Below the pieces are notes generated by a model. That model was not told the origin of the DNA, did not search any database, and was given only the letters and a program-made list of their open reading frames with translations. A program made the translations under genes and the position numbers. Source: Ilyonectria destructans (lineage: Eukaryota > Ascomycota > Sordariomycetes > Hypocreales > Nectriaceae). Taken from it: a DNA stretch of 64,000 nt. The stretch lies in NCBI GenBank assembly GCA_020740775.1, contig JAHEWK010000004.1:1736001-1800000 (forward strand), given 5' to 3'. Below are positions 46,042 through 57,174 of this stretch, one piece after another; the first letter of the stretch is position 1, and each line of letters starts with the position of its first letter.

Positions 46042-49000
46042 TCACACGGCCAAGTCGTCGAATTGCGAGACGAGTTCGCGGATTGTCCATCGCCAGGCTT
46101 CGCGATCTCTGGATCCTCGCCCGACCCATTTCTCGCACTTCTTCCGCCATCTGTCTTCTTCTTCGCGCTGTCTCCTAACAAACTCAGGACCAACGTCGAA
46201 CTCTTCTCCGACAAGCCAGTCGTCCTTGACGTCGCTGACTCGACCTTGCACGCCATCGTCGTCGCCGGCGTTCTCCTCTAAGTCGGGGATATCCTTAAAA
46301 ACGTCTTCATCGGACTCGAGCGCATCGAAGCCATCCATAGGGTCGCTCAGATCAGACTTGGGCTTGGCAGGTGGGTCAAGCTTCAGCCAGCACATGTTTT
46401 GAGGGTCAAAGACCATCCCGCCAACAACTTGAACTCCCTTAGTTGCGCTGATGTTGGTAATTAATGCAGGTCGAGGAGTCGAGGCAGCCTCCTTCTCGCG
46501 CATTATGTTTGAGACCGGCGTCTGGGTAGGTGTTGAGACGGCAGCATCAAAAAGATTCAATGCATTCTCATTGCCTTCCCAGCGGAACGTTTCGGCGTTG
46601 TAGTACATCCCATTCACCACTATGGCATTGTTAGCATGAGCATGATCATTATCTTCCATGGGAGGCTTACTCTTTGACTCCTTTCCGCTATTGAGATTCG
46701 CGATAAGGTGGGGCTTCAACTGCTGCGATCGCTTGTGCTTCTTTGAACGTACAGTCGCTTGAGGAAGTGAGGTGTTGAGGTTATTGCGGATAGAAAGCTG
46801 AGCGACGCGCTGGCTGGTGAGAGGAGCAAGCGGGCCACTGCTAGGGACTCGTTGCGCCAGGGACGTCTCGCGGGCAATACGGCTTGCTGCGGTATCGCGG
46901 GCAAAATGGGGGGTGTAGCTTATAGGCCGAGCAGGAGTCTGAGGTGTTGGTGGTGATACAGTCGAGGCTCGATCGGGAAGCACATTTTGGTATAGCTTAT
47001 TTCGCAAGGCAGCCTTGGGCCCGGTAGTGATAGGCTGCTTCAAGAATTTGGTCTCGCTCTCCTTGGAAGTAGGGAGATCATCAAAGGCGTCCAGCTCATG
47101 GCCATCACCAAAGTTCTTCTTGTTCTTCGGCTTGCTCAGTCGTTCCCAAGTGTCTGCAGCCACTCGGTATCGGTGTGGACTAGGCGATCGCATGGTTGAT
47201 CTTGAGATAGTACGCGAGTTCGGTCGAAGATCGATGGAGTTATCAGAGTCATGACGACGGAACTGACGCAGAGGCTTGGAGGTTACGTGTTGTGATTGCG
47301 ATTGAGATGCTCCAGCTGGCAGGAATGGCAGTGGCGGCTTCCTGGATGTTGCTGGGCTATCCGTCGTGGATGGTCGTTGGCGCTCAACTGGTGTCTTCGG
47401 CCGCACACCAGAGAGCGGTCGGTTGCTTTCCGACCTGGAGGGCGGACGCTCATTGCGGAAAGGGATCTGCTTGGCAGGAGAGTTCATTGCCCGGATAGCT
47501 GGCAACGAGCGCTTCTGTTTCAGAAGCTGAGCGCTAGTTGTAGTTGGCTCAGTGCGAAGGGAGTTGGTGGACGTCCTAAGACCAATCTCCCTCCGCCGAG
47601 GAGTTATCGGAGGCAGGCTGTGGGATGGTGAGGGTGTGGTAGGAGTAGGAAGGCTCGTCACCGACGACTGAGTTGAATGACACAGTCGTGATTGTGAGCG
47701 ACGGCTTTTGGGAATGGGACCGCCACTCTCATACACAGGCTCAAGAGATGTCGAGTGTGTCCTCTCATGATGATTGAGCCGAGGTATCCGTGTTGAGTTG
47801 ACTGGTTTGTTGGTAAAGGTAAGAGACACAGCCGCCTTGGGCCTTGCCGGACTAGCCGGCCGCGTTTCCTTGACCTTGACATTTCGGTGAAGAGTAAGCT
47901 TGCCCGAGTCGAATACCTCGCCATCGCCAAGGTCAAGTCCGTCGAGGAAGTCCGGTTTATCGGCTTCGGCAGGTTCGGCCTTCGTCTGGGGGACCAAGGG
48001 TTCCTCAGAGATTCGTCGTGGAGACCTGCTCTTTCGTCGATGCTGGAGTCTCTCCGAGAAGTTGACGGGCCCAGTGGGAAGCACGAGACCTTCAAAGGTT
48101 TCGTCTTCACTCTCGGCTGTTATCGAGCTCGAGACACTGGGGCTGAGAGCGGAGGCTGATGAACTTCTGTTAGATCGGCCATCACGTCGCGTACCACCAT
48201 ATCTCGTACCAAGGCTGCCTTCTCCCCAGTCCAAGTCGTCGGTTTGTGTTGATGGGGTCTTGGGGATGTCTTTTCTGGTAGATAACTTGAGTTTCCCATC
48301 TGATGGGAGTTCCAGGTCCATTTCAAAGTCGTCCTCGGTGTTGGCGGTTTTGGTGTCCCTGGAGGGAGTGGGAGGGGTTATGAATGACACCGGTTTGGGA
48401 GGTTGGCGGCTTTTGGAGACCTTGATAGTGTCGCCGCCATCGCCGAAGAAGTCATCGTCATCATCCATATCCTTGAACCGGTCCAGGTTGATGGCTGCAG
48501 AAAGGGTGCTAATGGTACTGGTCGTAGATTGAGTCGACTCCCTTCGGTTGTCCTGGGAAAGGGAGGCTGATTTGATCACCTTGATCGGGCTGGTCTGGAT
48601 AGAACCACCACTAACCTGTCGCAGGCTTTCGGGGAATTCGGTGTGGTGCTTCTTGATCTTGAAGCCCTGGGAAATGTCGGGCAGCTCCATGTCGTTCTCC
48701 CAGTCGTCTTGGATGATTTTCCTGATCTTTCTTCCACCCAACCGCTTGATGGTGCCGCCCATAAGGGCGGATGTGGGGACATTTCTAGGTAAAGGGATGC
48801 CAGCATTCTGCGCAGCAGCGATAGCGTCCAGTGTGGATTTCTCGTCATCTCCTGGGATGTGGACCTGTCTCTCCTCCTCGCCTTCGAGCTCAGATCGCAG
48901 AGACAAGTGCGAGGAAACAGAATCTCGGCGTCTTGAGGGTGGTCTGGACGACACATTTGTAGCACCTGTTGGGCTCCGGAAACTGAGGTCGCTACTGTCC

Positions 49001-49077
49001 ACCACAAAGTCGTCGTCGTCCCAGTTCTCAATATCATCCTCCACCGGCTGTCGAGGTTTTAATCGTAGAGGCTCCAT
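46042..49077 (-). CDS. byr4: Byr4/Bfa1-like septation network regulator
   Basis: Intronless, 1011 residues. Byr4 with Cdc16/Bub2 forms the two-component GTPase-activating complex that restrains the Spg1/Tem1 GTPase at spindle poles and so controls septation. Evidence is the N-terminal ENWDDDDFVVDSSDL, the conserved block TIKRLGGRKIRKIIQDDWEN followed by DMELPD, and long S/T/P-rich disordered stretches. The C-terminal elements are FRWEGNENALNLFD, GVQVVGGMVFDPQNMCWLKL, EDVFKDIPDLEEN and DVGPEFVRRQREEEDRWRKK. The last is characteristic of filamentous-fungal cytokinesis regulators of this family. Many SP/TP sites are available for cell-cycle kinases. Confidence 0.85.
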   Translation of the reverse strand: MEPLRLKPRQPVEDDIENWDDDDFVVDSSDLSFRSPTGATNVSSRPPSRRRDSVSSHLSLRSELEGEEERQVHIPGDDEKSTLDAIAAAQNAGIPLPRNVPTSALMGGTIKRLGGRKIRKIIQDDWENDMELPDISQGFKIKKHHTEFPESLRQVSGGSIQTSPIKVIKSASLSQDNRRESTQSTTSTISTLSAAINLDRFKDMDDDDDFFGDGGDTIKVSKSRQPPKPVSFITPPTPSRDTKTANTEDDFEMDLELPSDGKLKLSTRKDIPKTPSTQTDDLDWGEGSLGTRYGGTRRDGRSNRSSSASALSPSVSSSITAESEDETFEGLVLPTGPVNFSERLQHRRKSRSPRRISEEPLVPQTKAEPAEADKPDFLDGLDLGDGEVFDSGKLTLHRNVKVKETRPASPARPKAAVSLTFTNKPVNSTRIPRLNHHERTHSTSLEPVYESGGPIPKSRRSQSRLCHSTQSSVTSLPTPTTPSPSHSLPPITPRRREIGLRTSTNSLRTEPTTTSAQLLKQKRSLPAIRAMNSPAKQIPFRNERPPSRSESNRPLSGVRPKTPVERQRPSTTDSPATSRKPPLPFLPAGASQSQSQHVTSKPLRQFRRHDSDNSIDLRPNSRTISRSTMRSPSPHRYRVAADTWERLSKPKNKKNFGDGHELDAFDDLPTSKESETKFLKQPITTGPKAALRNKLYQNVLPDRASTVSPPTPQTPARPISYTPHFARDTAASRIARETSLAQRVPSSGPLAPLTSQRVAQLSIRNNLNTSLPQATVRSKKHKRSQQLKPHLIANLNSGKESKSKPPMEDNDHAHANNAIVVNGMYYNAETFRWEGNENALNLFDAAVSTPTQTPVSNIMREKEAASTPRPALITNISATKGVQVVGGMVFDPQNMCWLKLDPPAKPKSDLSDPMDGFDALESDEDVFKDIPDLEENAGDDDGVQGRVSDVKDDWLVGEEFDVGPEFVRRQREEEDRWRKKCEKWVGRGSRDREAWRWTIRELVSQFDDLAV

Positions 49078-51162
49078 GGTAATTTGTGTCTTTGGTGTCG
49101 CGTGTGCGGTTTATTGTTCAAGTCCAAGAGGCTGCAAGGGGGTTCGCTATAGACACCACTGGTTGGACGTGATGTCAATTGCGCACAGTCATTATTGTCA
49201 ACGTTGACAGTTCCCCGCATACACCAGCATCTCCCTCAGGCGTGAAACCAGCGTGGGTGGGCAAGGTTTTGGCGGTTGCAGAGATAAGAGAGTGTCGAGT
49301 GTCCGGTTGCAGATTTTCGACCCTGCAGCTCGTGGTGGTTCGCGGTGGGTGCAGTGGTTTGGTGCGGAGAAGCGACTCCAGTAGGGCGTGTGTGTTGTCG
49401 CGGCGTCGCGGGAACGAGCGTAATGTCGGGCAGCGACGAGGAAAAGCAGAGCGAGCGCGATGTCCAACAGGCAATAGCAATTGCGTCTGCGAGCAAGGAG
49501 CAAGGAGCAAGTAGCAAGGTTTTTCGACGCTGGGTGTTTGTGTGTGTGGGAGAGAAGTGACGTGCGAGATTGATTGCGAGGTCAGGAATGCGGTCGGCGG
49601 ATTTGGATGGAGGTTGGTGAATGGTGGATGTTGGATGGTGGGTGGTGGGTGGGTTGGTTGGGTTGGGAAAAGAAAGGCTGGGGTGGTAGTGCGCGTGGCT
49701 GGTGGCGGTTCCTGCTAACTAATAAGGGACGGGACGCGGCCATGTACCTAGCCAACGAGCCCTGTAGGCCTACGAACAGCGGCCACTGCAGGTGCGCAGG
49801 GCCCTGGTTGCACCGCTAGTACCGCTAGTCTGCTCCTCGTCCTGCAGGGAAAAAACTCGGAGGCCGGGATAGCGACCGTCCGCACGTGACGTCGTCTCAC
49901 CTCATGGCACTCTAGCTCTCTAGTGTGTCGACAATGTTTGCTTCAGGGGAGCTGCCCGATTGGCTGGCCGCCCTAAATATCGCGCCAGTCTTTACCACGC
50001 GTCATAGTCGCGACGGGGTGCGAGCTTTTTGTCCATCAGCCCTCCGCGGGCCGAAGCTTGTTTCAAGGAGGACGGGAAGAGGACGGGAAGAGGAAGCGCA
50101 AGAGAGAGAGGGAGAGAGAGAGAGGTTGGTTCTTTAGGCCGTTTTATTCATTTCCAAGTTGCCAATTTTCCTGTCCGCGACTCATGAAGTGCAAGTTGGG
50201 GTTGGTCTTCTAGTTGTATTACTTGGACTCGTTTGTCGGGGTGCATTTTCGTCCGTATAATTGCCACGTTATTGAGAGATGCGGGTTCGCGTTTGCGTTG
50301 TTCATGCGAGTGCCGTATCGGTAGGGATCCCCGCTGCGAGTGAACCGGCCGTCCATGGATAGCCCAGCAGACGATCTGTCCAGGTGCCCGGCCGACCGTT
50401 GCCATCGGCCTGGCCGCTGCACGCTCGTATCCATCCATCAGACTCATCGAAGAGCCCAAGCCAGGATTTTGGGTGGATGATTCCACTGTTAGGCGAGCCC
50501 CAACCCACTGTAGCCACTCTGTCCTCGGCCAGCGTGCTGCGTGAGCCACTGAAGTGCCTCTAACCGGGCCGCTATGTGGGTGTCTGCAGGCTGCAGCTGC
50601 CAGCACTTACACACTGGACCCTTGTGCACAGGTGCGTGAGCGTGCCTGAGTGCCTGCCTGGTGCTCTCGCAGCTGCTGCCTCAGCTCTGCCCATATTCAA
50701 CCTCCATCAGATCACTTCATTAAAAGATCATTAAAAGACGACGCCTCACTTCATCAAACCCGACGACCATCTTTTGCCTCGAGGCTCCATACCAACAACA
50801 TCACCTCATCCTCCTAGCTTCTTTCTGCGCCCAACCCACCGAGACCCTGCGGATCAATCGGAACCCACATCGATCACCACGGCCCTCACGGCTCACACCC
50901 CTCGCATTTCTCTATTTACACTGCCTTAACCCTGTTAAATCAACATTCATTCCTTCCAACTCTCGGCGTCCATCCTCCCAGGCCCTGCTCCCGACGCCCA
51001 TCCTCCCTGCTTCTTTGGTCGCTCTAATTATTCCGTCATTGATCCGTAGATCTGTCATCATCCCTCGCCACCAGGCTGAATCCGTCGTCTCATCCAGATC
51101 ACTACAATCCTTGCCGCCGCCCTTGGTCATCAACCGGGGCAAATCAACAAAAGCATATCCCA
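49078..51162. other. 2.1 kb intergenic between divergent genes
   Basis: Holds the promoters of byr4 (leftward) and the XRCC4-like gene (rightward). It has a GA-rich microsatellite (50098-50129), a repeated CATTAAAAGA (50720-50741) and a CT-rich leader. No frame is protein-like. Confidence 0.5.
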
Positions 51163-52385
51163 ATGGCCCCAACAAGGATCTTGCGATTCGCTCGCACAGA
51201 TGACACGTCTGCATTCGTGCTTCTGCAAGTCACACCCAAGGGCTCACGGGCCTTGGATCTCAAGCTGGTGGGCACTGAGGGGGAGGCGCCGTATACCGTT
51301 TCATGCAAGTCATCCCCCCTCCATCACGACGCAATATCAGATCCCGGTCCGCAATTTGCGGCACGCACTGACGTACACTCTCCGGCTTCAATCTAACCTC
51401 TCGTGTAGTGAAACAAGATCGAGTATCTTCACTCAGAGTCAAGAATTGCCCTGCTTCAGAGTCGGAATGGCAGGCAATTCTCGAGTCGTTGTTCAAGCAG
51501 GAACCGCTCCCGGATATCCAAGCGACGGCGACAGTCCAAAGTGAAGCGTCGATATCAATCACCATCCGGAAGGAGACCCAGGGCATTACAGTAAGAACAC
51601 GATGCCATCTTTCTGAAACTCAGCTCAGGTACTAACCGTTTTAGCAACGCCTGGGCGCCATTTCTCTGGAGCACGATGCCGATGAGGCCATCGAATTGTT
51701 CGAGTGGTGCGGGGCCGCCGTTGAGGCTTCGGCCGCGGGCAAGCAGGCCGTCGCCGACTTGAGAGTCAAATCGCATGACTCGGAGGCTGCCGTAGCCCAA
51801 CTCAAGTCCCAGCTCGAGGAACTGATCCAAGCTAAGGACAAAGATGAGACAGTGTTGCTACAGAAGTTTCGGGATCTTCTAAATGAGAAGAAAGTCAAGA
51901 TTCGCGAGCAGCAGCAGGTTCTAGCAACTAGTTCTTTCAATGTCAGTCATCCAGGCTCATCCCAACCATCTCAGCCCCCTGCACCGACTCGGGCTGCTGA
52001 GCCAGCAAAACCAACTCGGAAAGCTGGTCAGTCTAGAACTACGAAAAGAAAAACGCCGCCGTCGAAAATGGTCAAAGAGGAGTCTGAGGATGATGCCAGT
52101 GTTCAGGCAATGGACGTCGACGTCAAAGAAGAGGTGGAGGACACTGATCCTGGAAACACCACGGAGGCCACCGCATCCGGAGCAAGTGATGAGGATGAGG
52201 ATGATGATGACGATGACCCTCCGCCAAAGACCATGGAATCAACTTCCCAGCGTCGGGCAGAACCCCAAAAGCCACCCGCTAAAAAGAGAACAGATGCGCC
52301 TCCGCCAAGGAGAGACCTCCCTTTTAACAACAAGCCGGCTCCAGCTCCTGCGGGAAGCGAAACTGATTCCGACGATGAGCTATAA
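51163..52385 (+). CDS. XRCC4-like DNA double-strand break repair protein
   Basis: Three exons (51163-51304, 51409-51590, 51645-52385) give 354 residues. Intron 1 is GC-AG: the exon ends in T before GCAAGT and rejoins at TG after CTCGTGTAG, reading APYTVS-LKQDRVSSLRVKNC. A GT donor in that place would break the frame. The N-terminal head (RILRFARTDDTSAFVLLQV, LDLKLVGTEGEAPYTVS) resembles the XRCC4 beta-sandwich, and a long coiled coil follows (SEAAVAQLKSQLEELIQAKD, LLNEKKVKIREQQQVL). The C-terminal 130 residues are disordered, acidic/basic and S/P-rich, ending SETDSDDEL. XRCC4/Lif1 proteins support DNA ligase IV in end joining. Family membership is inferred from architecture and motif recall. 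Confidence 0.8.
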
Positions 52386-52536
52386 GCTGCATATTTCACA
52401 GTTTCAGCCGTTAAGCGGGCATTGGTCATTTTTACGGGATGTGTTGTATATCAATATATTTTGCGGTGAATCTTGGTATCACAGCCCCCGACTCAGGTGC
52501 TTGTCATAATGCATTAAATCGAGTTCGGCCAGACAT

Positions 52537-53592
52537 TTAGCTCCTGTCATCCTCGGCAAACTTGTCCTTCCAGAATCCACGGAAGTGATGCTGGTCACCC
52601 AGCTTGGCGATCTCAGCAATCTCCTCCTCGGTCAGCTTGAACTTGGGCAAGTTGGCAAGATATCCTTCGAGTCTCGACGACTTGGAGCTCGTTGTAAGAG
52701 CCACAATGCCTTGGTCAATAATCCATCGCAGACCAACATCAGAGTCCGTAACGCCATACTTCTCTGCCAACTTCTTCCAGTAGGCATCAACGGGTCCGGA
52801 GCCCTTGGCGGTCACAATCGGGGTTAGGGGACCGTAGGACGAGACAGCAATGTTGTGCTTCTTGTGAAAGGCGACAAGGTCCCCGTGCTGGAGATAGGGG
52901 TGATACTCGATCTGGTTAATGGCAGGGGGGATCTTGGCAGTCTTGAGGACGGTCTCGAGCTGACCTTGGAGGAAGTTGGAGACGCCGATAGACTTGGCGC
53001 GGCCAGACTCCTTGATGGCCTCCAGGTCAGCCCACTTGGCTTGCAGCTCCTCCTCGGTGTCGGCAAACCAGCCGCCGTGGATCAAGTAGAGATCCACATA
53101 TTCAAGATCGAGCTTCTTGAGGGAGAGGTTGAAAGCTTCGAGCGTGTTCTTCTTTTCGGTGGCGCTGATCTTGGTGGTGACAAAGAGCTGGTCTCGAGGG
53201 ACTCCAGCAGCCTTGATAGCGGCTCCAAGCTCTTCCTCGTTACCGTAGACTAGGAACAAAATCAGGGCGAGTTTCTCAGGTACACTTCGGGCCACGGACC
53301 TTCTGCGCCATCCAGGTGACGGTATCCAAGCTCAATTGCCTTCTTAGTGAGCTCGATGATCTCGTTATCGAGGGGAGCAGAAGCGTCGTCCTTATATCGG
53401 GCAGTTCCGAGACCGTATGCAAGCTATGAATACATGCCAGTTAGCTTGGTTCCGATATCTCAATTTAATTTGCTTGTGGTGTCTCATGTCGTGCTGGTTT
53501 AGCATTTCATTTCGAGGGGGAGACCTTACCACGGGGATCTCGTTGCCGTCATTGAGCTTGATGTGGGGGATGTCTAGCGGGGTTCCGGCCAT
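52537..53592 (-). CDS. Aldo-keto reductase
   Basis: Cytosolic NADPH-dependent oxidoreductase of the AKR superfamily, 299 residues. Exons are 53530-53592, 53300-53423 and 52537-53249; the donors are GTAAGG and GTCCGT. The catalytic tetrad is present at Asp59 and Tyr64 ([14 protein letters not shown]), Lys89 (TTKISATEK) and His120 ([10 protein letters not shown]). The cofactor-binding C-terminal part includes [16 protein letters not shown]. The family also has GVSNF and [10 protein letters not shown] here. The substrate cannot be told from sequence; xylose/glycerol/aldehyde reductases and detoxifying ketoreductases share this layout. It is convergent with the XRCC4-like gene with only 151 bp between stops. 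Confidence 0.95.
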
Positions 53593-54610
53593 GGTGACGG
53601 AATTCGAATATCAAGCTTGGGAGGTCGTCAGGTATTTCTCTTGATCCGCGAGAGGTGGGAATTTAGTCAAAAAACAATCCAGGACGGAGTTTTAACAAAG
53701 CAAATTCGAGGATAGAGTGGAAATAATTCGGCGCAAGAGTGGGATGTTGCGTCGTTTTAAGCAGACCCGCTGGCATTGATGGGGTAGCCAACTTCCAGCT
53801 TGCGAAGCCGGGCGGGACAATGCCGTGATTTGTCACCGAGATCGGCAAATGGACGTCGGAAACGGTACGAGCTCTGTCGGAACCATTGCTTCTTCTCGAG
53901 CTATACCCTGGACCAATCGTGTAATGGTTTATCCACAACCAGCAGTCATTCAGCGACATAACCTTACCTCCTGAACAACTGTGTGCATATATGGTGATGC
54001 TACCACCACTACAGCGCGGATGAGAATTAACTTTCCAATCCTTTCTATAAATTCGCTTATCTTGGAGATCTAGTAAGAGTTCGATGCGAGAATAGTTCAG
54101 CACAGATTCGGGAATCCTTCGGAGCTCCGGCCGGCTTCACCGACCCTTCCATCCTACTTCCGACGTCATAGTCTAGGGTAGGAAGCATGCAGTTTACATG
54201 CCGAGGTGACGACATCAACCATCGAGATGGCGACCCGATCTAAAACAATCTCTTGAAAGCCCAGGACATATGCGAGATCCCGATTCTATATGTGAGTGTT
54301 CATGTAGGCATCATGTGTCGTTGTTCCTCTATTTTAGCAAACTACTTGGACAGGAAGTGCGCGGCCCGCGTCTGACATGCATGAGTCCAGGTTACCGGGG
54401 GCTCGCCGGAGAACCGAAGTGGGGTCGTTGGAACCTCCGAAGAAGTGATGTCGAAGACGGCGATGCTAACCGTTGTAATGCGACACCGTCAACTTTCCGC
54501 GTGCTAGAGTATGTAGCGCGGCACGGAGTGCTTGGTCATCCTCGTCATCCATCACCAATATATTCCACATGCTTCCCTAAACATATCTCCCGCCTATAAA
54601 CTCGCCGTTG
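53593..54610. other. Divergent intergenic region, AKR / SelO-like
   Basis: 1.0 kb with promoters in both directions. No gene or strong repeat was seen. Confidence 0.5.
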
Positions 54611-56654
54611 ATGCTCTGCCGTGCAGCGCTCCGTCGAGCTGTCCCGCGTTCTCCGAAGATCCGATTCACCATGACTGCTCATCTCTCCAACGGCGCATCG
54701 GCGCGCTCGTCTTCATACGAAGGCGCATCGCTCGCAGACTTGCCTAAGTCGTGGCACTTCACCGAATCGCTCCCTGCGGACGCTCGCTTTCCGACACCGG
54801 CCGACTCTCACAAGACCCCCCGAGACCAGATCAGACCCCGACAAGTCCATGATGCAATATTCTCATGGGTGCGCCCCGAAGAGCAGCAGAACCCTGACCT
54901 CCTCGGGGTCAGCCCGGCTGCAATGCGCGACCTGGGAATAAAGCTTGGCGAAGAGAAGACAGACGACTTCCGACAGCTGGTAGCTGGCAACAAGCTGTAT
55001 GGGTGGGACGAGGAGAAGCTCGAGGGCGGGTATCCTTGGGCGCAATGCTATGGAGGCTTCCAGTTTGGTCAATGGGCTGGCCAGCTGGGCGATGGACGAG
55101 CCATTTCGCTGTTTGAGACTACAAACCCTGAGTCGGGAGAGCGTTACGAGCTGCAGTTGAAAGGTGCGGGTTTGACGCCGTACTCTCGCTTTGCAGATGG
55201 GAAAGCTGTGCTGCGATCCAGCATCAGAGAATTCGTTGTCTCCGAAGCTCTCAACGCCTTACGCATACCCACTACCCGAGCATTGTCGCTCACCCAACTG
55301 CCGCACTCCAAAGTTCTGCGCGAGAGGGTCGAGCCGGGTGCCATCGTCCTACGGTTTGCGCAGACCTGGCTTCGGCTGGGTAGCTTCGATATCCTCCGCG
55401 CCAGACAAGATCGTCCTATGATCAGGAAGCTGGCCACCTACATTGCCGAGGATGTCTTCGGCGGCTGGGACAAGCTGCCCGGCCGACTAGAGGACCCGGA
55501 GAACCCAACGACCTCGCCTCTTCCGAAGCGTGGCGTGGCCGCTGCCGATACCGAAGGCCCCGATGAGGTTGCAGAAAATAGATTCACCCGACTCTACCGG
55601 GAGATTGTGAGGCGCAATGCCAAGGTGGTTGCCAACTGGCAAGCGTATGGCTTCATGAATGGTGTGCTGGTAAGTTTCCTTGAGGTGCTAGGGCCTGGAG
55701 ATAGAACGCTGACTGGACATGGGATAGAATACGGACAACACTTCCATTTATGGATTGTCGATAGACTTCGGCCCGTTTGCCTTCATGGATAACTTCGACC
55801 CAACGTACACGCCGAACCACGACGACTACGCACTCCGATATAGCTATAAGAACCAACCTACGATCATCTGGTGGAATCTTGTTCGCCTGGGAGAGGCTCT
55901 GGGAGAGCTGTTTGGCATGGGCGCTGACGTTGACGATCTGACCTACATTAAGGAAGGTGTCAAGGAAGGCCTGGAGACAGAGATTGTTGCTAGGGCGGAG
56001 AAGCTCATTGCGCAAGTCGGCGAGGAGTACAAGGCCACGTTCTTGGCAGAATACAAGAAACTGATGACCGCGCGACTGGGACTTCAAAACTTCCAGGACT
56101 CTGACTTCGATGTCCTCTTCAGCGAGGCACTCGATACCATGGAGGCCCTTGAGTTGGACTTCCACCACTTTTTCCGTCGCCTGAGCTCCATTAAGCTGGA
56201 GGAGCTGGCTACTGCGGAGGCAAGGGAGCAGACCGCCTCTGTTTTCTTCCACAAGGAAGGGCCACCGAAGACGGTCGACGAGAACAACGCCAGACAGCGG
56301 CTGGCCAAGTGGCTGGCGAGCTGGCGAGAGCGAGTCATTGAGGATTGGAGCGAAGCTGACAACACCGTGTCGGAGGCTCGGGAGAACGAGAGGATCCAAG
56401 CCATGAAGCAGGTGAACCCCAACTTCATTCCCCGAGGCTGGATCATGGATGAGGTTATCCGTCGCGTGGAGAAGGAGGACGATACGGAGGTGCTGGACCG
56501 TGTCATGCACCTTGCCCTTCACCCCTTTGAGGATTCGTGGGACGGCCAGACGATCAACGGCGTTCGATATGACGGCGACAGCGAGGAGGAGACTCGGTGG
56601 ACGGCCGATCCTCCCAAGACCGAGAGGGCCATGCAGTGCAGCTGCAGCTCTTAG
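54611..56654 (+). CDS. SelO/Fmp40-family protein AMPylase
   Basis: Pseudokinase-fold enzyme of the SelO (YdiU) family that transfers AMP to protein hydroxyls, mostly mitochondrial in fungi. Exons 54611-55669 and 55728-56654 (donor GTAAGT, branch CTGAC) give 661 residues. ATG 54611 yields a mitochondrial-type start (MLCRAALRRAVPRSPKIRF). A second ATG at 54671 (MTAHLSNG) could give a shorter cytosolic form. Family blocks are present: YGGFQFGQWAGQLGDGRA, ELQLKGAGLTPYSRFADGKA, VLRSSIREFVVSEAL, YGFMNGVLNTDNTSI, LSIDFGPFAFMD. The C-terminus reads QCSCSS, with Cys where vertebrate SELO has selenocysteine (the stop is TAG, not TGA). Confidence 0.95.
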
Positions 56655-57174
56655 AGCAGGCACACATCACAAGAATAAAGAAGCTCTCCGCTACTCGAAT
56701 GCTTCCCTCAGGAATGCAAAGTCTACATGCTTAATGACTGGTGAAATGTAACGACCGGCGGTAAGAGGCAGCGGTCATGGAGATTGTGTCTCTTCCATGC
56801 TTCCATAATCGGCGTTTGGTTTCTCTGGAGCACAAGATAGAGGAAGACTCGACTGAAGCAACAGACCTGCCGAAGCAGACCTGCGCGCAAGCTCACCTAC
56901 AATAAAATGTGCCCGATACAATTTAATTGAAGAAGAAAGAAAAAACTCAAGCTCGGTCGGTCCGCAAATTGCAGCAAAGACTGTGGTGGAATGCTATGTG
57001 GCCTCAGGCATCAAGAATTTGCTCCTGACCAATGGGAGATGATGTAAATTAATCGCGGACTAGCGCCACTAAATCCATCACCCGAACAGCAGTTCCCTTC
57101 GAGACGTCAACGATTGAGCACATATTCGCCGCACGGCAAGCTACGTCCATCTCCTTCACCGTCGAGGCGACACG
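56655..57174. other. Intergenic, nuo78 promoter
   Basis: 520 bp between two co-directional genes. No gene seen. An AT-rich patch lies at 56905-56950. Confidence 0.5.

Noticed and set aside
55653..56663. 336-codon antisense frame across the SelO-like gene
   Set aside because: Shadow of a clear coding exon.
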